Assembly (NCBI GenBank): GCA_035772735.1
Contig: JASDFA010000010.1
Span: 157,730,501 to 157,794,500, forward strand
Reading direction: 5' to 3'
Length of the DNA: 64,000 nucleotides
Origin: Datura wrightii
Lineage: Eukaryota > Streptophyta > Magnoliopsida > Solanales > Solanaceae
Made by a program: the position numbers and the translations under genes. This document shows positions 1-13,103 of the stretch, piece after piece. Under the pieces are notes generated by a model. That model ran no database searches, was not told the origin of the DNA, and worked only from the letters and a program-made list of their open reading frames with translations. Each line of letters begins with the position of its first letter. Position 1 is the stretch's first letter.

Positions 1-3000
1 TGCCGGAGTCCCAAGTTAAGAGAAAGGGTTCTCTTCATTTAGGTCTCGCCGTGGGAGAGAGAAGCAAGCACATGTTATGTGCAAAAAGAAAACCAGGGAG
101 GGATTCAAGGAAGAACGAGTCTGCTTCCAATTGTGAGGCTGAGTGCAAAGCTGAATTTAGCATGAAAAGTGAAGAAGTATCGCTGCAACAAATTCATGGA
201 ATGAAACAGAGGAAGAAGAAAACTGCTATTAAGATTTACGATTTTGAAGAATCTGGAGATAAGGTTGACACCAAAACAGCTCAGTAATAGTTATCTTAAT
301 CTCTTTGCTAATTTAATTTTTTCTATGTACAACTTACCATTTACTTTCCTGTGTTCCTCTCATTTGATTGTGAGCTGTACAGACAACTAAATTATCAGTC
401 AGAGATGAAAATCCTTTAAACAAATGTGCTAATTATAAACCCGGGAAGAAGTTGGCCACTGCCAAAAATGAGGTACTGATCTACCACTATATAGCTGTAA
501 TTCTCGTCCATTTATGTATTCTCGGAGCTTGCACGCATGGATATAAAATGTTGAAATGCTTCATATATTGATTTGTTGTCTCGATTTTTGCTATTTCACT
601 GCTTTTTCTGAGAACTTTCCTTCAGAGGAAACTATTGTTTAGCTCTTTATTTTCCAGAATTGAATTTATAGCAGATGCCAATCAAATAAAATTTTGCAGA
701 ACTGATGGTGGTTCTGCTTTAGGCTATATTCTTTTGTTCTAAAAGCGGTTCTTCAGATGAGAGAGAATTGGCTTAGTGATTAGTCGCCTCCACCTTCAAC
801 CTGTAGGTTGAGGATCTGAGTCACTCTGGGGTAAGTGGGGAATCTTGGGTGATTAAAAAGGATATTAATAAAAGTGGTTCTGAGTGCTTTCATTGTCTGA
901 AACAGTTGTTATTCTAATTTTTTGTTTCAGGACTCTAAAAGACCTCATACCATCAAAGATTATGGTGAAGAATTGATTGGTGCAAGAATAAATATTTGGT
1001 GGCCATTGGATAAAATGTAAGTGCTTTACAATATTGATGTGAACACTTGCAACATTGTAAAATTGTTGTACTGATCCCACCCAACCATCCTGCACGCACA
1101 CACTTTTCAGCAGCTTGATGTAGCCTTCAGTTTTCCAGCTTTTTTATTTTACAACAATACACTCGGTGTATTCCCAAAGTAGGGTCTTGGGAGGATACTG
1201 TATACACATGGGGAGGGTAGAGCATACGCGGACCTTTCCTCTACCTCGTTTAGATAGAAAGGTTGTTTCTGAAAGACCCTCGACTCAAGTAACATTCAAC
1301 AAAACAGTTGAAAAGCGAATACAATATTAAATAGGACATAGCAACTAAGTCATAGCAAATAATATGGAAAGCATAACATAACATTCACTCATTCAGAGCA
1401 AAATAATGCGATAATGGAAGCATGCAAAGCATCCGAAAATACTGAAATCAAAGGGCAAGAAACTACGAGAAAAATGCTAATATTACCGCATGCAAGGAGA
1501 AATCTCTATCGAGCCACTAAATATTCCTACCATAAATACATATTTACTAAGTATATCCCTCACTAATTCATTAATTTATAATTATAAAATAACTCATTTG
1601 GTTGCTATGCATAGCAACTCGTTTCCTTTTAATGAGATCTCAATCATATATTTAAATAAATTTAAATGATAAAAATAAAATTACAGTTTACTTCATATTC
1701 TGTTACAATTATCAAGTTGTATTTTTGTTTTCTAAAATTTCTGGCTTGCCTGCTAGGCTCTACTTGCAAGAACCTCGTTCCTTTGATTACTTGTGCTCCT
1801 ATATGTCTTTGGATTTGATAGTATTTATAGAGTACTAGAAAAGGTTTGTTCCTTGGTTCGTTTAGTAATTATTGAGTTACTCCCTCAATACCAATTTATG
1901 TGACGGTTTTTTATGGCGCACGTAGTTTAAGTAAGAAATTGTTTTGAAACTTGTGGTGTAAAACATGTCATAGACATTTCAATGGCTATAAAATCATGTC
2001 ATGGGGGGCTAAAATAGAAAGTTTAAAGGTAAATTGTTTCTAATATAGGAAGATGTCATTCCATTCGAGACGGGCTAAAATGTGTCACATGAAATGGTTC
2101 AAAGGGAGTATGTGGTACCTTCATGATCCTAGATGCTTTAAGCAGAGGATTTGCAGACTATTCCTGCATTTGATGGCAGGATCATAGGCAGAGCCAGACT
2201 GTAACCTTTTGTGGTGAATGGGTTCCTGAGTTCCTGATGCAGTTTGTTAGTCCAAAAAGCTGCTGTTTTCTTGTGTTACATCTTTTTGGTTGGGTTAACA
2301 AAATATTTATGGATTACAATAGGTTGTGTCTGTAGCTTTCTGGATAATTCAAGTGCCCTCTCTGTCCTGATCACAAACATGTAAAAGAATATCTTCCTGT
2401 TATGATACTTGGACACTCTGAGGTGTTGTTTTTCAATTACTCGAGACCATTCATACTAATGTATCCGACCACATGGTCCTTTCCTCTTTTTCTTTTTCTA
2501 CTCTGTGCCATTCTTCATTCTCAAAAGGATCAATCGCCTATTAATGAAAAAACAACCTCCACTACACCAATTTGAGCGATCATAGTATTTATCTTTGGCT
2601 ATGAAACAGGCTTATGTTCCTGGAAATATTACTACTCTATTTCTTTAATCCATTATGAATTATTCTTTTTGCAAGTACTCGTTGGTAACACAGTGAAATA
2701 GAGAACAACAGAAAAATTGATTAGTTGCAGTGGATGTGCTAAGTGTGGACTGTAGTTTAGAAACCCAATATTTGACTCGTGGCGTGTCAGATGACATCTT
2801 CAATTTCATTTCTACCAATTCTGGTATTACTTTATCTTGAATAAGGAGGAAGAATCTTATCTGCAGTTTCTCTTTGTAGGTTTTACGAGGCAGCAGTTTC
2901 TCCTTTTGATCCTGTGAAAAGGAGACACAAGGTGATGAGATTATTATGAAACCTTGTCATTGTTTCTCTGAATTCATAATTTTCTTTGAGTGACTTTTTA

Positions 3001-4606
3001 TGCTTAAACACTTCTCATTTATTGATATATTCAAATGTTTAGTGCACATACACCAGCACCACCACAACAACATTAATAATGATAAAAATAATTTAACATC
3101 CTTGATCTGTTTGATAATTTCAGGTAATATATCTGTAAGTAAAATTAATTGTATCTCCTTGAGTCAAATTGGGTCACATAAACTAGGAAATATCCAAGTC
3201 TATTTGACTATTCAAATTCAAGATCTGCCACATAAAACCCTTCTTACAACAGGTACGACATTATAGTTTAGAAATCTCTTTTGTTATAAGCCTATTCATA
3301 ACTGACCAAAGAAGGGAAATATATACTGATCGTGACGTAGAAATCTTACCTAACTTGAACCATGTTTTGTTGGCTTTAATGTTTTGCCGAAGTTCCTCCT
3401 GAAATTTCTAAGTTGTTTTGGTGTTTTCTTTTTAGGTCGTATATGTTGATGGTGATGTAGAGAAATTGAGTCTACATAAAGAACGATGGGAGATGCTTGA
3501 AGATAATTCATCTCAAAAGGTTCTTTTCCCGTCTGATATATAGTGTTGTCTCTGACAGATTTCATATTCTTGTTGCATTATATTTGTTCTTGATGTTACG
3601 CTTTTCGGTGTAATCTGTACAGGACCATGGATTAGAGTTTCAAGGCCATGCTGTTTCCTGTGTTAAGTAAGTATTGATTCTAAATTTGTTATAACATTTG
3701 GATATCACCTAGACATGTCAGTATTCTTGTGCTGCTCTGAGAATAGTTCCTGGTTTCTTCTCCGTGTGACTAATTTAGTATATTTCCTAAAATAACAATG
3801 CCCGCCCCCTGCATCTGTGGTTTACAAGGGTGCTTAGGCATCTATGAAGTGTGTTTGTAGGCAAGCTTTTTTGGCCCTGCATGTATCTTAGATAGAAAAT
3901 TTCCATTTTTTTAAATCCTTGTTTGGATATTCCAGTCAACCCAAAACAAACTATCTATGCATATCTCTATGGAGAGAATCGAGGCTAATTATCAGTCTTC
4001 TCTTCTTAATGTTGTCAAAATGTGACATGTCCGAGCAAATCTCACCACCTGAAAGAATTGCTATTCCCAGATGGTATTTAAGATAGACAATTCACTTCGA
4101 GTACAGGGGAAATTCCACAAGGAAGTTATCATATACTCAATTTGCAAATTCTTGAATGTGGTAGAAGTTCGAAATTTCAAACAAGTTACATACACTGAAA
4201 GAATTGGTATACCAAGAGGAAGTATGTAAGATGGATGATGTTTGACATATACTCTTTTTGCAAAATCTTCTCTTTTCCTGTCTGAGGGGGATAACGTGAT
4301 TGTACTCTCATTTCTTAGTTGCACAAGCATGGGATCAGGAAAATCTTTCTCCAAAACAGGCACTGCTGTTGTATTTCATGCTTAGTATTGACAAACTTTA
4401 TATGCTTTTGGTTGATGAACTGGTGTAGGTCTTCAAAGAAGAAAGCAAAAAGAAACTCCTCAGCTGGGCCAAACATCTCTTCATCCAAGAGGTCTTTTTG
4501 TTTGTTACACTTGGTACACCGTATTATTGCACTCTGTACTTATGTTAAGAGGGTGTTTTGACAAGTTATAATTTCTATCTTCAGGTCTAAAAGTACAGCA
4601 AAGTAG
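1..4606 (+). CDS. PDS5: PDS5-like sister chromatid cohesion protein, C-terminal part
   Basis: Cohesin-associated protein expected to act in the nucleus on sister-chromatid cohesion and repair. The 5' end lies outside the window. Exons by splice sites and phase: <1-263, 383-472, 931-1016, 2880-2931, 3436-3519, 3623-3666, 4429-4491, 4585-4606 (stop TAG 4604-4606). Exons 3 to 5 of this set encode the Tudor-like domain typical of plant PDS5 C/D/E proteins: GEELIGARINIWWPLD, then FYEAAVSPFDPVKRRHK, then VVYVDGDVEKLSLHKERWE. The WW and Y..V aromatic positions and the DGD turn are all present. Upstream and downstream parts are lysine/serine-rich and low in complexity, as usual for PDS5 tails. The intron at 1017-2879 holds two SINEs and a MITE. 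The first exon continues past its donor only as intron read-through, so the GTG at 51 is not a start. Family is confident; which plant PDS5 paralogue is not. Confidence 0.88.
753..869 (+). mobile_element. tRNA-derived SINE in intergenic-type intron DNA
   Basis: A tRNA-like head is visible, with an A-box-like stretch (TGGCTTAGTGATTAG) and a B-box-like stretch (GGATCTGAGTCAC). It is flanked by an imperfect 12-bp direct repeat, AAAAGCGGTTCT at 741-752 and AAAAGTGGTTCT at 870-881 (11 of 12 identical), which reads as a target-site duplication. It lies in the intron between the 383-472 and 931-1016 exons of the PDS5-like gene. SINE class is inferred from the promoter boxes and the duplication; the subfamily is not assigned. 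Confidence 0.65.
1150..1315 (-). mobile_element. Solanaceae TS/SolS-type SINE copy, degenerate
   Basis: The block starting with a short CAA-type run and containing GTATTCCCAAAGTAGGGTCT, ACGCGGACCTTTCCTCTACC and GAAAGACCCTCGACTCAAG resembles a very common Solanaceae SINE as I remember it. The CAA-type start would be the complement of a TTG-repeat tail, so the copy is on the minus strand. It carries an internal rearrangement around 1190-1215. It lies in the large intron of the PDS5-like gene. Boundaries are approximate. Confidence 0.55.
1880..2108. mobile_element. Stowaway-like MITE
   Basis: Inverted ends pair CTCCCTCAATACCAATTTAT at the left with the complement of the right end (GTGTCACATG...AAAGGGAG). 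The element is 229 bp long and is flanked by TA on both sides (1878-1879 and 2109-2110), the Stowaway/mariner target duplication. It lies inside the 1017-2879 intron of the PDS5-like gene. Confidence 0.7.
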
Positions 4607-6078
4607 AAGGGCACTGATTCAGTGGAAATTTCTGTTGTGGTAGGGAAGAAACTCAACTTCTGGTCCTGAATCTGTCAGCAAGTAGTGAAGTCTTGAAATT
4701 TTTCATTAAGCAGTGTTAAGTAATTACTAAATTAGGTTGACCATTAAGGGATGTGATCCAATTGATTTGAGAGATGAGATGAGTATTAGTCTCTGAACTA
4801 TCAGCAGCAAAAAACTGAATGGGATTGACACTCTTTTAGCTTGTCATGCTTGTAGTTTTATCATAACATACAGTCTGCTCACCACCTTATATCTATGAAT
4901 AAACAACTCTCTTGTCTTAGAATTCGGAATCTATAAAAGTCAAATCCTAAATTCATGTATAGAATTGTTCTTGATTTCATAATATGTCAAAGTGCAGTGT
5001 ATCCAAAATAGCGGTGTACATAGGTCGGATCAGTTCGTGTTCTTCAAATATCATATCAAACTAATTATGTCAGGTTTTTAAATTTAGAAATTAGATTCTA
5101 ATAAGAGTAGTACAAAATTTAGTAACAATATTTATATTCAATAGAAAGTATTCCTAACTCTAGCTTTTGTACATAATTTTTGTTGTCTTTATTAGAATGT
5201 AAAGAAAACCAAAAATCTTACTAAAAGTTGGCTAATACGTTTCACAGTCTTCCAATTAATTGCAATTATTTGTTGTTATCTTTATTAGAATCTTCGCTAA
5301 AACTAAAGGCTTTAGTAAAAGCTAGCTCTTTGAAGAGCAATAAAAAAATATATATAGGCTCTTGTTAATTCGGGTTTAGTTTGTTCGGGATTATTATCTC
5401 CGCTTTTAATAAAAAATAAGAAATATATATGGGTTTATCTCATATTTGATTAAGATAAAATTTTGGGATAATTTATCCCGAAAATAGTTATCTCACATTG
5501 AAGGTGGGAGAAATATAACACTATAATTTCGAGATAATTAAATCAATGCAAAACTAAAAAAAAAGTATCCAATATGATTTTTATTTCTAGTGTTGAATTG
5601 AATTTCTTTCGTTAGCATTAGTATTGACTTAATTTTGGTTGGGATTTTATATCCATTAGTAACATTTATTGGCTATAAAACTAATTGGAACATCAAAATT
5701 TTAAGTCAGATTTAAAATAATACATTAAAAGATAAAATATTCAAGAAATATTAATAAAAGTTACATTACAATAAATATTTGTATGTATAAGATATTTTAA
5801 AAATTGTATACATGTAATATTCAATTGGTTTGATTTAATTTTGATTTTTTTTTTGGTTAAAATCAAATTAACCAATTAGGACTATTTTTTTTAATACCAA
5901 ACAAAATCAAATCAATCACATTACTAATTAAAATCTTTTTTCTTCAATTATTGATTTGATGCGATTTGTGGTTTTATTTATACACTTCTACTCAGACCAT
6001 ATAGGTTACAGTATTGGCAGGTTCTTTGGAGAGTTGGTCTTTAAGCATTCCCTTTTGCCACATTGAACCCCATCTGAA
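4607..6078. other. intergenic region with degenerate MITE-like DNA
   Basis: AT-rich DNA between two convergent genes. About 5007-5995 may be one old element: it starts GGTGTACATAGG and ends TATACACTTCT, giving weak inverted ends, with T/A-rich inner arms. Inside it, 5380-5540 looks like a reverse-orientation relative of the MITE at 49148-49349 (shared TCCCACCTTC, ATATGAGATA and TTTATCCCGA-type blocks). No gene is seen. Confidence 0.4.
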
Positions 6079-6987
6079 TCAGTCTACATGTGCTCCCACT
6101 TTAACACTCTCGGCTTTTGCTTTCATTCGAAGTCGCTCTGCTCTTGATCCAATGACCTGTCCCAAGATTGAAGCAGCAATGGTTAATGCCATGGCTGTTT
6201 TGGGCATCACAACTGACTTCCTCAGCATAGCTATGAAGGGAACAGCAGCATGGACTGCAGTAAACCATGATAGTGAGAACTTTTCAGTGTGCTCTCTCCA
6301 TATGCCTAGTGGAATATTAGCTGCCATGCCCAATGCTCCAATAACAAGTATCTTTGAAGGTAGTGGTTGTGGCCGCATGGCCTTCACAAAAGCAGTCTTG
6401 GCGAGGGCACCCCTGACTGCAACAACTTCACGCGGGCATTTCAGCTTCATTCCAGGAGGCACCTGAAACGCTGATGCCACAATTGGGAGAACACCACTAA
6501 CAGCTCTATACGATTTGGCGATAGGACAGTTCCCTGTTTCCAACCACTCACAGGATTTGTCCTGAGAAGAGGGTTTTTTCTTTTTGGATGACTCCTCCTT
6601 CTGTGAATTCCATTTTCGAGAGAAAGATTCAAAACTAAAAGGACCTCCTGGTCCGAATGATGACAAACTTATGGAGGCAGCTAAAGGATGAAATTGTGGG
6701 GCAGAGTACTCTGCTTCCATGTTGTCGTTGGAAAGTTGACATCTTTCAGAAAGTGGGACAACCCCGTCTTTTCCGTGGAAGACTTTAAACGCCATATCGA
6801 AGTTGGTTTCATCTTTAAAGATTGGACCTTTACCTCCCTTTACAGGGTTGAGAAAGTTCAGAGCAGAAAAGAAAGAAAAATTTGTTGGCTTGTTGATGTT
6901 CCTCAAGAACGGACATCTTTGAATGTCCTGGCCATTGAAGGAGCAATCAGATGTCTCCTCACTCTGTGTTCCGAAGAAGAACTCCAT
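6079..6987 (-). CDS. conserved-looking plant protein of unknown function, 302 aa
   Basis: Single uninterrupted frame from ATG (6985-6987) to TGA (6079-6081). I do not recognise a named family. Visible features: an N-terminal part with the cysteine motif CSFNGQDIQRCPFLRNINKP; a low-complexity lysine/serine segment (KEESSKKKKPSSQDKS) at mid-length; a second cysteine block CEWLETGNCPIAKSYRAVSG; and a C-terminal half with hydrophobic stretches (KILVIGALGMAANIPLGIW, TAMALTIAASILGQVIGS) that could be membrane segments, ending in a basic tail. The length, the domain-like layout and normal amino-acid use argue for a real gene. It is convergent with the PDS5-like gene. The overlapping plus-strand frames at 6014-6466 and 6688-6996 are shadows. 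Function and location in the cell are unknown. Confidence 0.75.
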   Translation of the reverse strand: MEFFFGTQSEETSDCSFNGQDIQRCPFLRNINKPTNFSFFSALNFLNPVKGGKGPIFKDETNFDMAFKVFHGKDGVVPLSERCQLSNDNMEAEYSAPQFHPLAASISLSSFGPGGPFSFESFSRKWNSQKEESSKKKKPSSQDKSCEWLETGNCPIAKSYRAVSGVLPIVASAFQVPPGMKLKCPREVVAVRGALAKTAFVKAMRPQPLPSKILVIGALGMAANIPLGIWREHTEKFSLSWFTAVHAAVPFIAMLRKSVVMPKTAMALTIAASILGQVIGSRAERLRMKAKAESVKVGAHVD

Positions 6988-7599
6988 TTCTTTTGATCCG
7001 TAAAAATGGGTAATAACTTTCGATTTCCGAAGATTGTCTGTCGGAGGAGTTGTGGAAGTCCGGCCACAAGCAGATCGGAGCTAAAAAAGAAGGATGATCG
7101 TGCTATGTTGGGATACTAAAAATATTTTATTCATCAACTAATACTAACCTTATTTATAAATATAATTGCGTAAAACCTAGTTTAGTTAGGATTTAGAAAT
7201 CCCTATTCTTATAATAATTGGACTACAAAATTCTAACTAAATATAAATTAACTAAACATTAAATTCTAAATAAATTTAATTTCCTAATCCAATTTTTAAA
7301 TTATTCTGCTCAACGAAGTTGGAAGTCCTGCAAAACGTAAAATCAATCATGATTTTGTTCTAATCTCAACAAGATATGTAAGGGCATTCATAGTGCAGTT
7401 GCGTGTTTTCCTATCTTCACCGCATATGTTTATTAGGTAAGCTTTCTTTGTGCTTACCATATATATATATTGAACACGCACTGCACGTGCTATTCCTTTT
7501 AGTTATGTGTCACTATACTGTGACATACTGAACGAGGCATTGGTTGAGTTTGATCAGAAAGACCGATCAAAGTTCTATCTAAGCCCAATGATGATCCTG

Positions 7600-7810
7600 T
7601 ATGTATTTCGTGTGTATCTCAGAAGTTTACTTAAATTGCGATGTCACAACCTTCGAACCATCTGCAAGTATAGACTTCTTTGGATCTTATCCTGGATCCG
7701 AGAGCTGTGAGATGTGTCTTCACTGGTTATCCGACATCACAAAATGCTTTGATCCCATACTTTATTTGAAGATCAACCCGATTTTCATGACCCAACCAAG
7801 AAAATCTTGA
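7600..7810 (+). pseudogene. short Ty1/copia pol remnant
   Basis: From about 7690 one frame reads LDPRAVRCVFTGYPTSQ, which matches the conserved copia polyprotein segment after the integrase core (typically K.DPRA..CVF.GY). Downstream of the alanine/asparagine codons a frame change is needed to keep the usual 'FDP' that follows. Stops and frame breaks show it is dead. No LTRs were located around it. Confidence 0.5.
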
Positions 7811-8094
7811 GTCATCAACAAGAAGAACCTGAGTCAAGTGATCCATTAAAGTGATCCTCTGTCTATTTACCTAAACTCCAAGTAGTAGTTATACCAGGCA
7901 AGCTTTGTATTCTAGTCTAAGGGCGGGATCTCTTTTATATGTTCCGTCTTTTAATCTCTTATCTGTGAGCTCCTCTTCTTACGGTCGACGGGGTAGAGAT
8001 AACAGTAATTCCCGAGAAACCCATATAGATTTCTCTAGAATTACCGTGGAGTGTGGTCTTTACTTCTGATCAGTATTCCCCTTTTGCTTTAGAA

Positions 8095-8096
<2 letters not shown>

Positions 8097-8174
<78 letters not shown>
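8097..8174. repeat. (AT)39 microsatellite
   Basis: Perfect dinucleotide AT run of about 78 bp, directly read. Likely length-variable between accessions. Confidence 0.97.
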
Positions 8175-8182
<8 letters not shown>

Positions 8183-10909
8183 ATTAGAGTTTAATTATCA
8201 GTACTTATTCATGTTGTTGTTCTAAATATAAAACTTGTAAAATCATATTATGGCTTCGCCTTTTACTTATAATTGATGTTCACATTAACTTTATGAATAT
8301 CTTATGTGTCTTTATATGTATTGTTATTATTTAGTCATAGTTGATTAATTATTTGATTAATTTTATCACTTAATTATGATAAACTGTTATAATTTGAAAA
8401 AAAGAAGAAGTTATTTAGCTAATATGATTGACGATGACAGATGATTAATTTACATTCTATTATTAATATGATTTTTTTTCTCATAATAATTTGTGTTTTA
8501 TATTTCCTTACTTGATTGTCCATTCTATAAAATTTTTAAAAATAAAAAATAAAAAGCGAGAAAAAGGACATTGAATAAATTTAAATTGCATTTTTTTCAT
8601 TCTTTTCAAATAAGCACGCACTGCAACAAATAAATGGAAATAACGAAATTTTATTTTAATATCAGGTTATCAATTTCAAGCATCAAATTTTATTATTTTA
8701 ATTTTTTACCTTTTTTTCCTTAAATTTGTATATTTTTACATCATAGTAGCATATTGTTCCTTTTATTATTTCTCATATTTCGAAAATGTCGATTATAAAG
8801 CATGAAACAAGTTAAATAGTAGATATGATTTTTTTAAGTTTACAACCTTTTAATAAAGTATTGGATTTAGGTTTCTATTGTTGTCTTCCTATCATCTCAC
8901 AATTATTAATAAAAAATAAAAATTAATAATGTCACTGAACTTTATTTCTTCTATTTTCTTATTATGTTTCTTTTTATCGCAAAATTTAACCGCATCATCA
9001 TCAATAATAACGCGATTTAATTTCTTCATATCGCTAATAACGAATTTTAACACAATCAAGTTATTAATACATAATCACAGGTAATTGAATTTTTTAAGTA
9101 AAATTTTTAATTTGAAAAAAAAATAAGTTATTATAATATATGTTGAAGTACATAATAATGTAAATATAATTACGCTTTAGTAAGTTTATATTAATTAAAT
9201 CATAGCTGTAACTAGTCCATTGATGGGGTTGCGAATAGTAACTTACTTGTTAGCAGACCTCTTCATTTGGGGTGATTTAAGTTGTTGCAAATTTTCATGC
9301 TTTTCAATAACCAGTGCTATTCGATCGTGCTTCACGCCGTTATTAAAATAAAATTAATATATAATTGATTATTAATTTTATTATTTTAAGTGAAGAAAAT
9401 TAGTTTTTATTAATCAAATATTTATTTATGATTACATTCTTTTTTTATTATGATTTTTTTAGTATCTTATATATGAAATTCTTTGATAAAGAATTTGTGA
9501 GAAACATTTCAAGTTAAATAAAGACCAACTAATTTAACTTAATACATATGGATTGAATAAGAAAAAATAGAAAATAAAAAGATAATGAATAAATATAAAA
9601 TATGTAAGAGTTCTAGAAAATGAAAAGTCTTAGAAACCGAAGTTATTTCATCTATCATTTTCTTAAATGTTTTAACTTTTAATTGGTTAACTTATTTAAA
9701 TATTTATTGACATCTTAAAATGACATATACAAAAATATAAAATAAAAAAATTATACAAACGGGAATAAGAAAAAATTGGACTGGATTGAATTAGAAAAAG
9801 AAAAGAAGAGAAAGAAGTCAAAAATGATGTATTATTGTCCATAGAATATGAACCACAATTATATAATATATTGATTTTATATATTTAAAAGGTAAAAATT
9901 TATTTAATGAACTACCAATATGTTAGCCGTAAAATAATTAGTTGAAGACCATTTTCTGGTGTCCTTGATACACATTATGTAATAATAGAGCCTTGTTGTT
10001 GCAGGATACATATTTTGTATTTGAAGAAATAATTAACTGAAAAATACTAAAATAAGCAATAATAGGTGTGTGTGTATTATCAGAAATTACTTTGAAGGTA
10101 GGATTTTCTTATTTTTAATATAAAATATAATATAATACGATTAGGATATTTATAGTCATTGTCAACACAACAAATATGTATTACTATTCTTTAAAATACA
10201 TATAACTCATTAAAAACGTGTAAAATATTATAATAAAATATATTATTTTCTATTCTTTATTATAAATATTATTAGCATTCAATATTCAGTGTTATAATAT
10301 TAAATAAGACAACTTAATATTAATTCATAATTCAATCAAGACGTAAATGTGTAGAATATTATAATTTTTTTGGATTTAAGCGATAATTTAGTCATATATG
10401 AAGGATATTTTCGTAATCCAACATACAACTATGGAACTTCCCACTTTGTGAAGATAAGTGGTTACAAAATTTTAAATTGAAAGAATTAGTTTTTTTAGCC
10501 ATGTTATGTGGTAACTAATAGATATATATTTTTTCATGTTCATATACATTGTATATGGGAAAAAAAGGGCAATAGCTATATAAATTTTAAAACGTATATT
10601 TAATTTTTTTTAATAAAAATATTATTGGAATAGAATAATATGATTTAAGGATAAAATATCATATAACTTTTAAAGGGTAAATTTGTAATTCAACTTTCAA
10701 ACTATATAGTAGTATTTGTTGAGGGGTGATACTGTCTTTCAATATTGATGAATAATTTGGTAATTTAATTTTTAACTTTTATGATTTTCACTTTAGAATA
10801 TAATGTATGTATGTATGTATGTGTGCGTGTATAGATATGATAAAATATTAATATTTTATTATATATTTAGTTAAATTTTAATTTAGTAAAGGGGCAAAAT
10901 GGTAATCTA

Positions 10910-10964
<55 letters not shown>

Positions 10965-13078
10965 TGAAGGATATATTAGTCTTTTCAATGTTTGGAGAAT
11001 ATTTTAGTATTTTAAAATTTTCACTTAATTATTATTTATTATTTATATTTATTTACTATTATTTGAAGAGTATATTAGTCTTTCAATGTTTGAATAGTAT
11101 GTTAGTCTTTTAACTTTCCTAGCATATTTATTAAAATCATTTTAAAATAATAAAACAATCAAGAGAACTAAAATAATAATAATAATAATAAATACAATTC
11201 TAAGCCTTAAAAAATATCATATCATCAGGCATATGTATTTCCTTTATATATATATATAGATTGTTACAATGAACATGATTTAATAGGAGTATCCGTTAAT
11301 TAACTGTAGCCTAACTTAAAGCAAAAAAAGCATGAAAAGTAAAGTATAAACAATTTTTACGTGAAAAATAATCACATTAATTTAAAAGTACAAAAATCAT
11401 GATTTACTTCGATTTTTATGAGATTTGAACTCAACACTTCTATTAAAATACTAAGCCAAACTCGATTACAAAAGTAATCCTAAAGAACTTAAAACATTAC
11501 ACGCATATTAACCTTAAAGAACTTACTTCTAAACTCTTTTAACCCAACAATCTTCGAATATTATTTCTAATTCCTTCATACTAATTCCAGCTTGAATCAA
11601 TATTTACTAGAGCAGATTATGAAACAAGAATTGGCAATAGGCTTATCAAAAGGTATTTTTAAAAGCCATTCACGTAATTTTCCTAAATTCGCTTCATTCA
11701 AATTATTTTTAAAGTAAACCAACACTATTTAGAAATTGCTACTTCCGCTTTCCTGTTCCCATTGGAACTTAATTACTCAAATTATTTTAATAAGTACATT
11801 ACATTTGTTAATCACCAAAATATCATATGGGTCAATAAAGTACACTTTTTTTTAAATTATTGATAGACTACGCCGGTGACCTCTTTGCCGGCAACTACTA
11901 GTAAAATGACCGGAGAAAAAAAAAACACAAGGCCGCTGGAATTTCTTAGCTATCTTAAGGGTGTTTGTTCTAGACTGGCTGCTAATTAATTAAATTTGAC
12001 TAATAATTAAGAATAGTGGGTTTAAACTATTTAGTCTAAATTATGTAAAATAAAATCTAAATATAACCCAAAAAGGTAAGCTACACTCACATAATCTTTT
12101 GGGGTATTAGCATTTTTAGCCCCTCAAATATTGATTTTTTATCCTTGTAATTTTTACTCTATACATTTCAATTTATGTGATGTAGTTTGACTGAACATAA
12201 GAGTTTAAGAAATTTGAAATTTTTTTATAATATTTTAAAATTATCCTAACAATAAATAAATTTTTAAATAGAAGAGTACACCTTTATGGACTTTTTATCA
12301 AATAAGTGAAACCTCACATGGATAAAATACTTATAGTGTTATTGAATATTTGACAAATTAAAGAAGGTGTCATTCTTTTTTAAATTAATTTAAAAATAAA
12401 ATATATTATATAATTTGGGACACAAAAAATAATAAAACACATCAACCTTCAGTTAATTGATATGTACACACTTTATCCTCATCAAACTGTGAATTTTCAC
12501 AAATTCAACAAACTAATAATTGCTAAACTATTCAATTATTTATGCATTATGTTAAATTTATACTAGTACTCCATATTTGATAGTGATATAACTCCAAAGA
12601 AAAAGAAGTTAAATATCACATATCTCTTATCTTACATAAAGAGATTTAAAAAAATTATTTTAGTTAATTGAAAGTTAAATATGTTTAGAAAAATATTACA
12701 TGGATCAAAATCTGAATTCATCAATGATTGAGGAATCAAAAGTACAATTATCCCTAATGTCCTTTAGATGATGAACAATTTCGTTGATCACATTGTTTAT
12801 AGTCGTTCTTTTGGTCAATTTTATCAACTTAAGTCAATATTTGATATACTTTTCATAGTATTTTATCATAATTTTTTTTTCTCTATTTAATTTGAAATAT
12901 TTTTTTCTTAAGGAAAGCAGAAATAAAATCTACCACAATCTAATTCTTAAATTCAGTAATAAAACTTTGTTAATATTACAGCGAGCATATTGTTACGGGC
13001 GTTGATGGTTCAGGGTCGAGAGTAGTCCATTTACCAAAAAGTTTGAACCTAAAACTTTTCAAGTACGTAAGTTTTATT
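8175..13078. other. AT-rich intergenic DNA upstream of CCR
   Basis: No gene seen. It holds a (TTA)n microsatellite at about 10912-10963. Directly after it, a phrase resembling TATTAGTCTTTTCAATGTTTG occurs at about 10972-10993 and again near 11073-11092, an old local duplication. At 11395-11465 there is a probable minus-strand tRNA-SINE remnant: its complement reads TTGGCTTAGTATTTTAATAG and then GAGTTCAAATCTC. Around 12150-12400 there is a degenerate element sharing the CAATTTATGTGAT start of Stowaway-like MITEs. Confidence 0.55.
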
Positions 13079-13093
13079 GGTAGGTTAGTTGGT
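13079..13093 (-). promoter_or_regulatory. overlapping AC/SMRE (MYB46-type) elements of the CCR promoter
   Basis: On the minus strand, 13079-13085 reads ACCTACC (the AC-I element) and 13087-13093 reads ACCAACT. Both fit the secondary-wall MYB response consensus ACC[AT]A[AC][TC]. They sit just upstream of the TATA box of the CCR gene, where AC elements of lignin genes are known to act with MYB46/MYB58-type factors. The role here is inferred. Confidence 0.6.
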
Positions 13094-13103
13094 GTACATA
13101 ACA

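Noticed and set aside
6014..6996. Plus-strand frames of 150 and 102 codons
   Set aside because: They overlap antisense the 302-aa minus-strand gene, have less gene-like composition, and one begins at a non-ATG codon.
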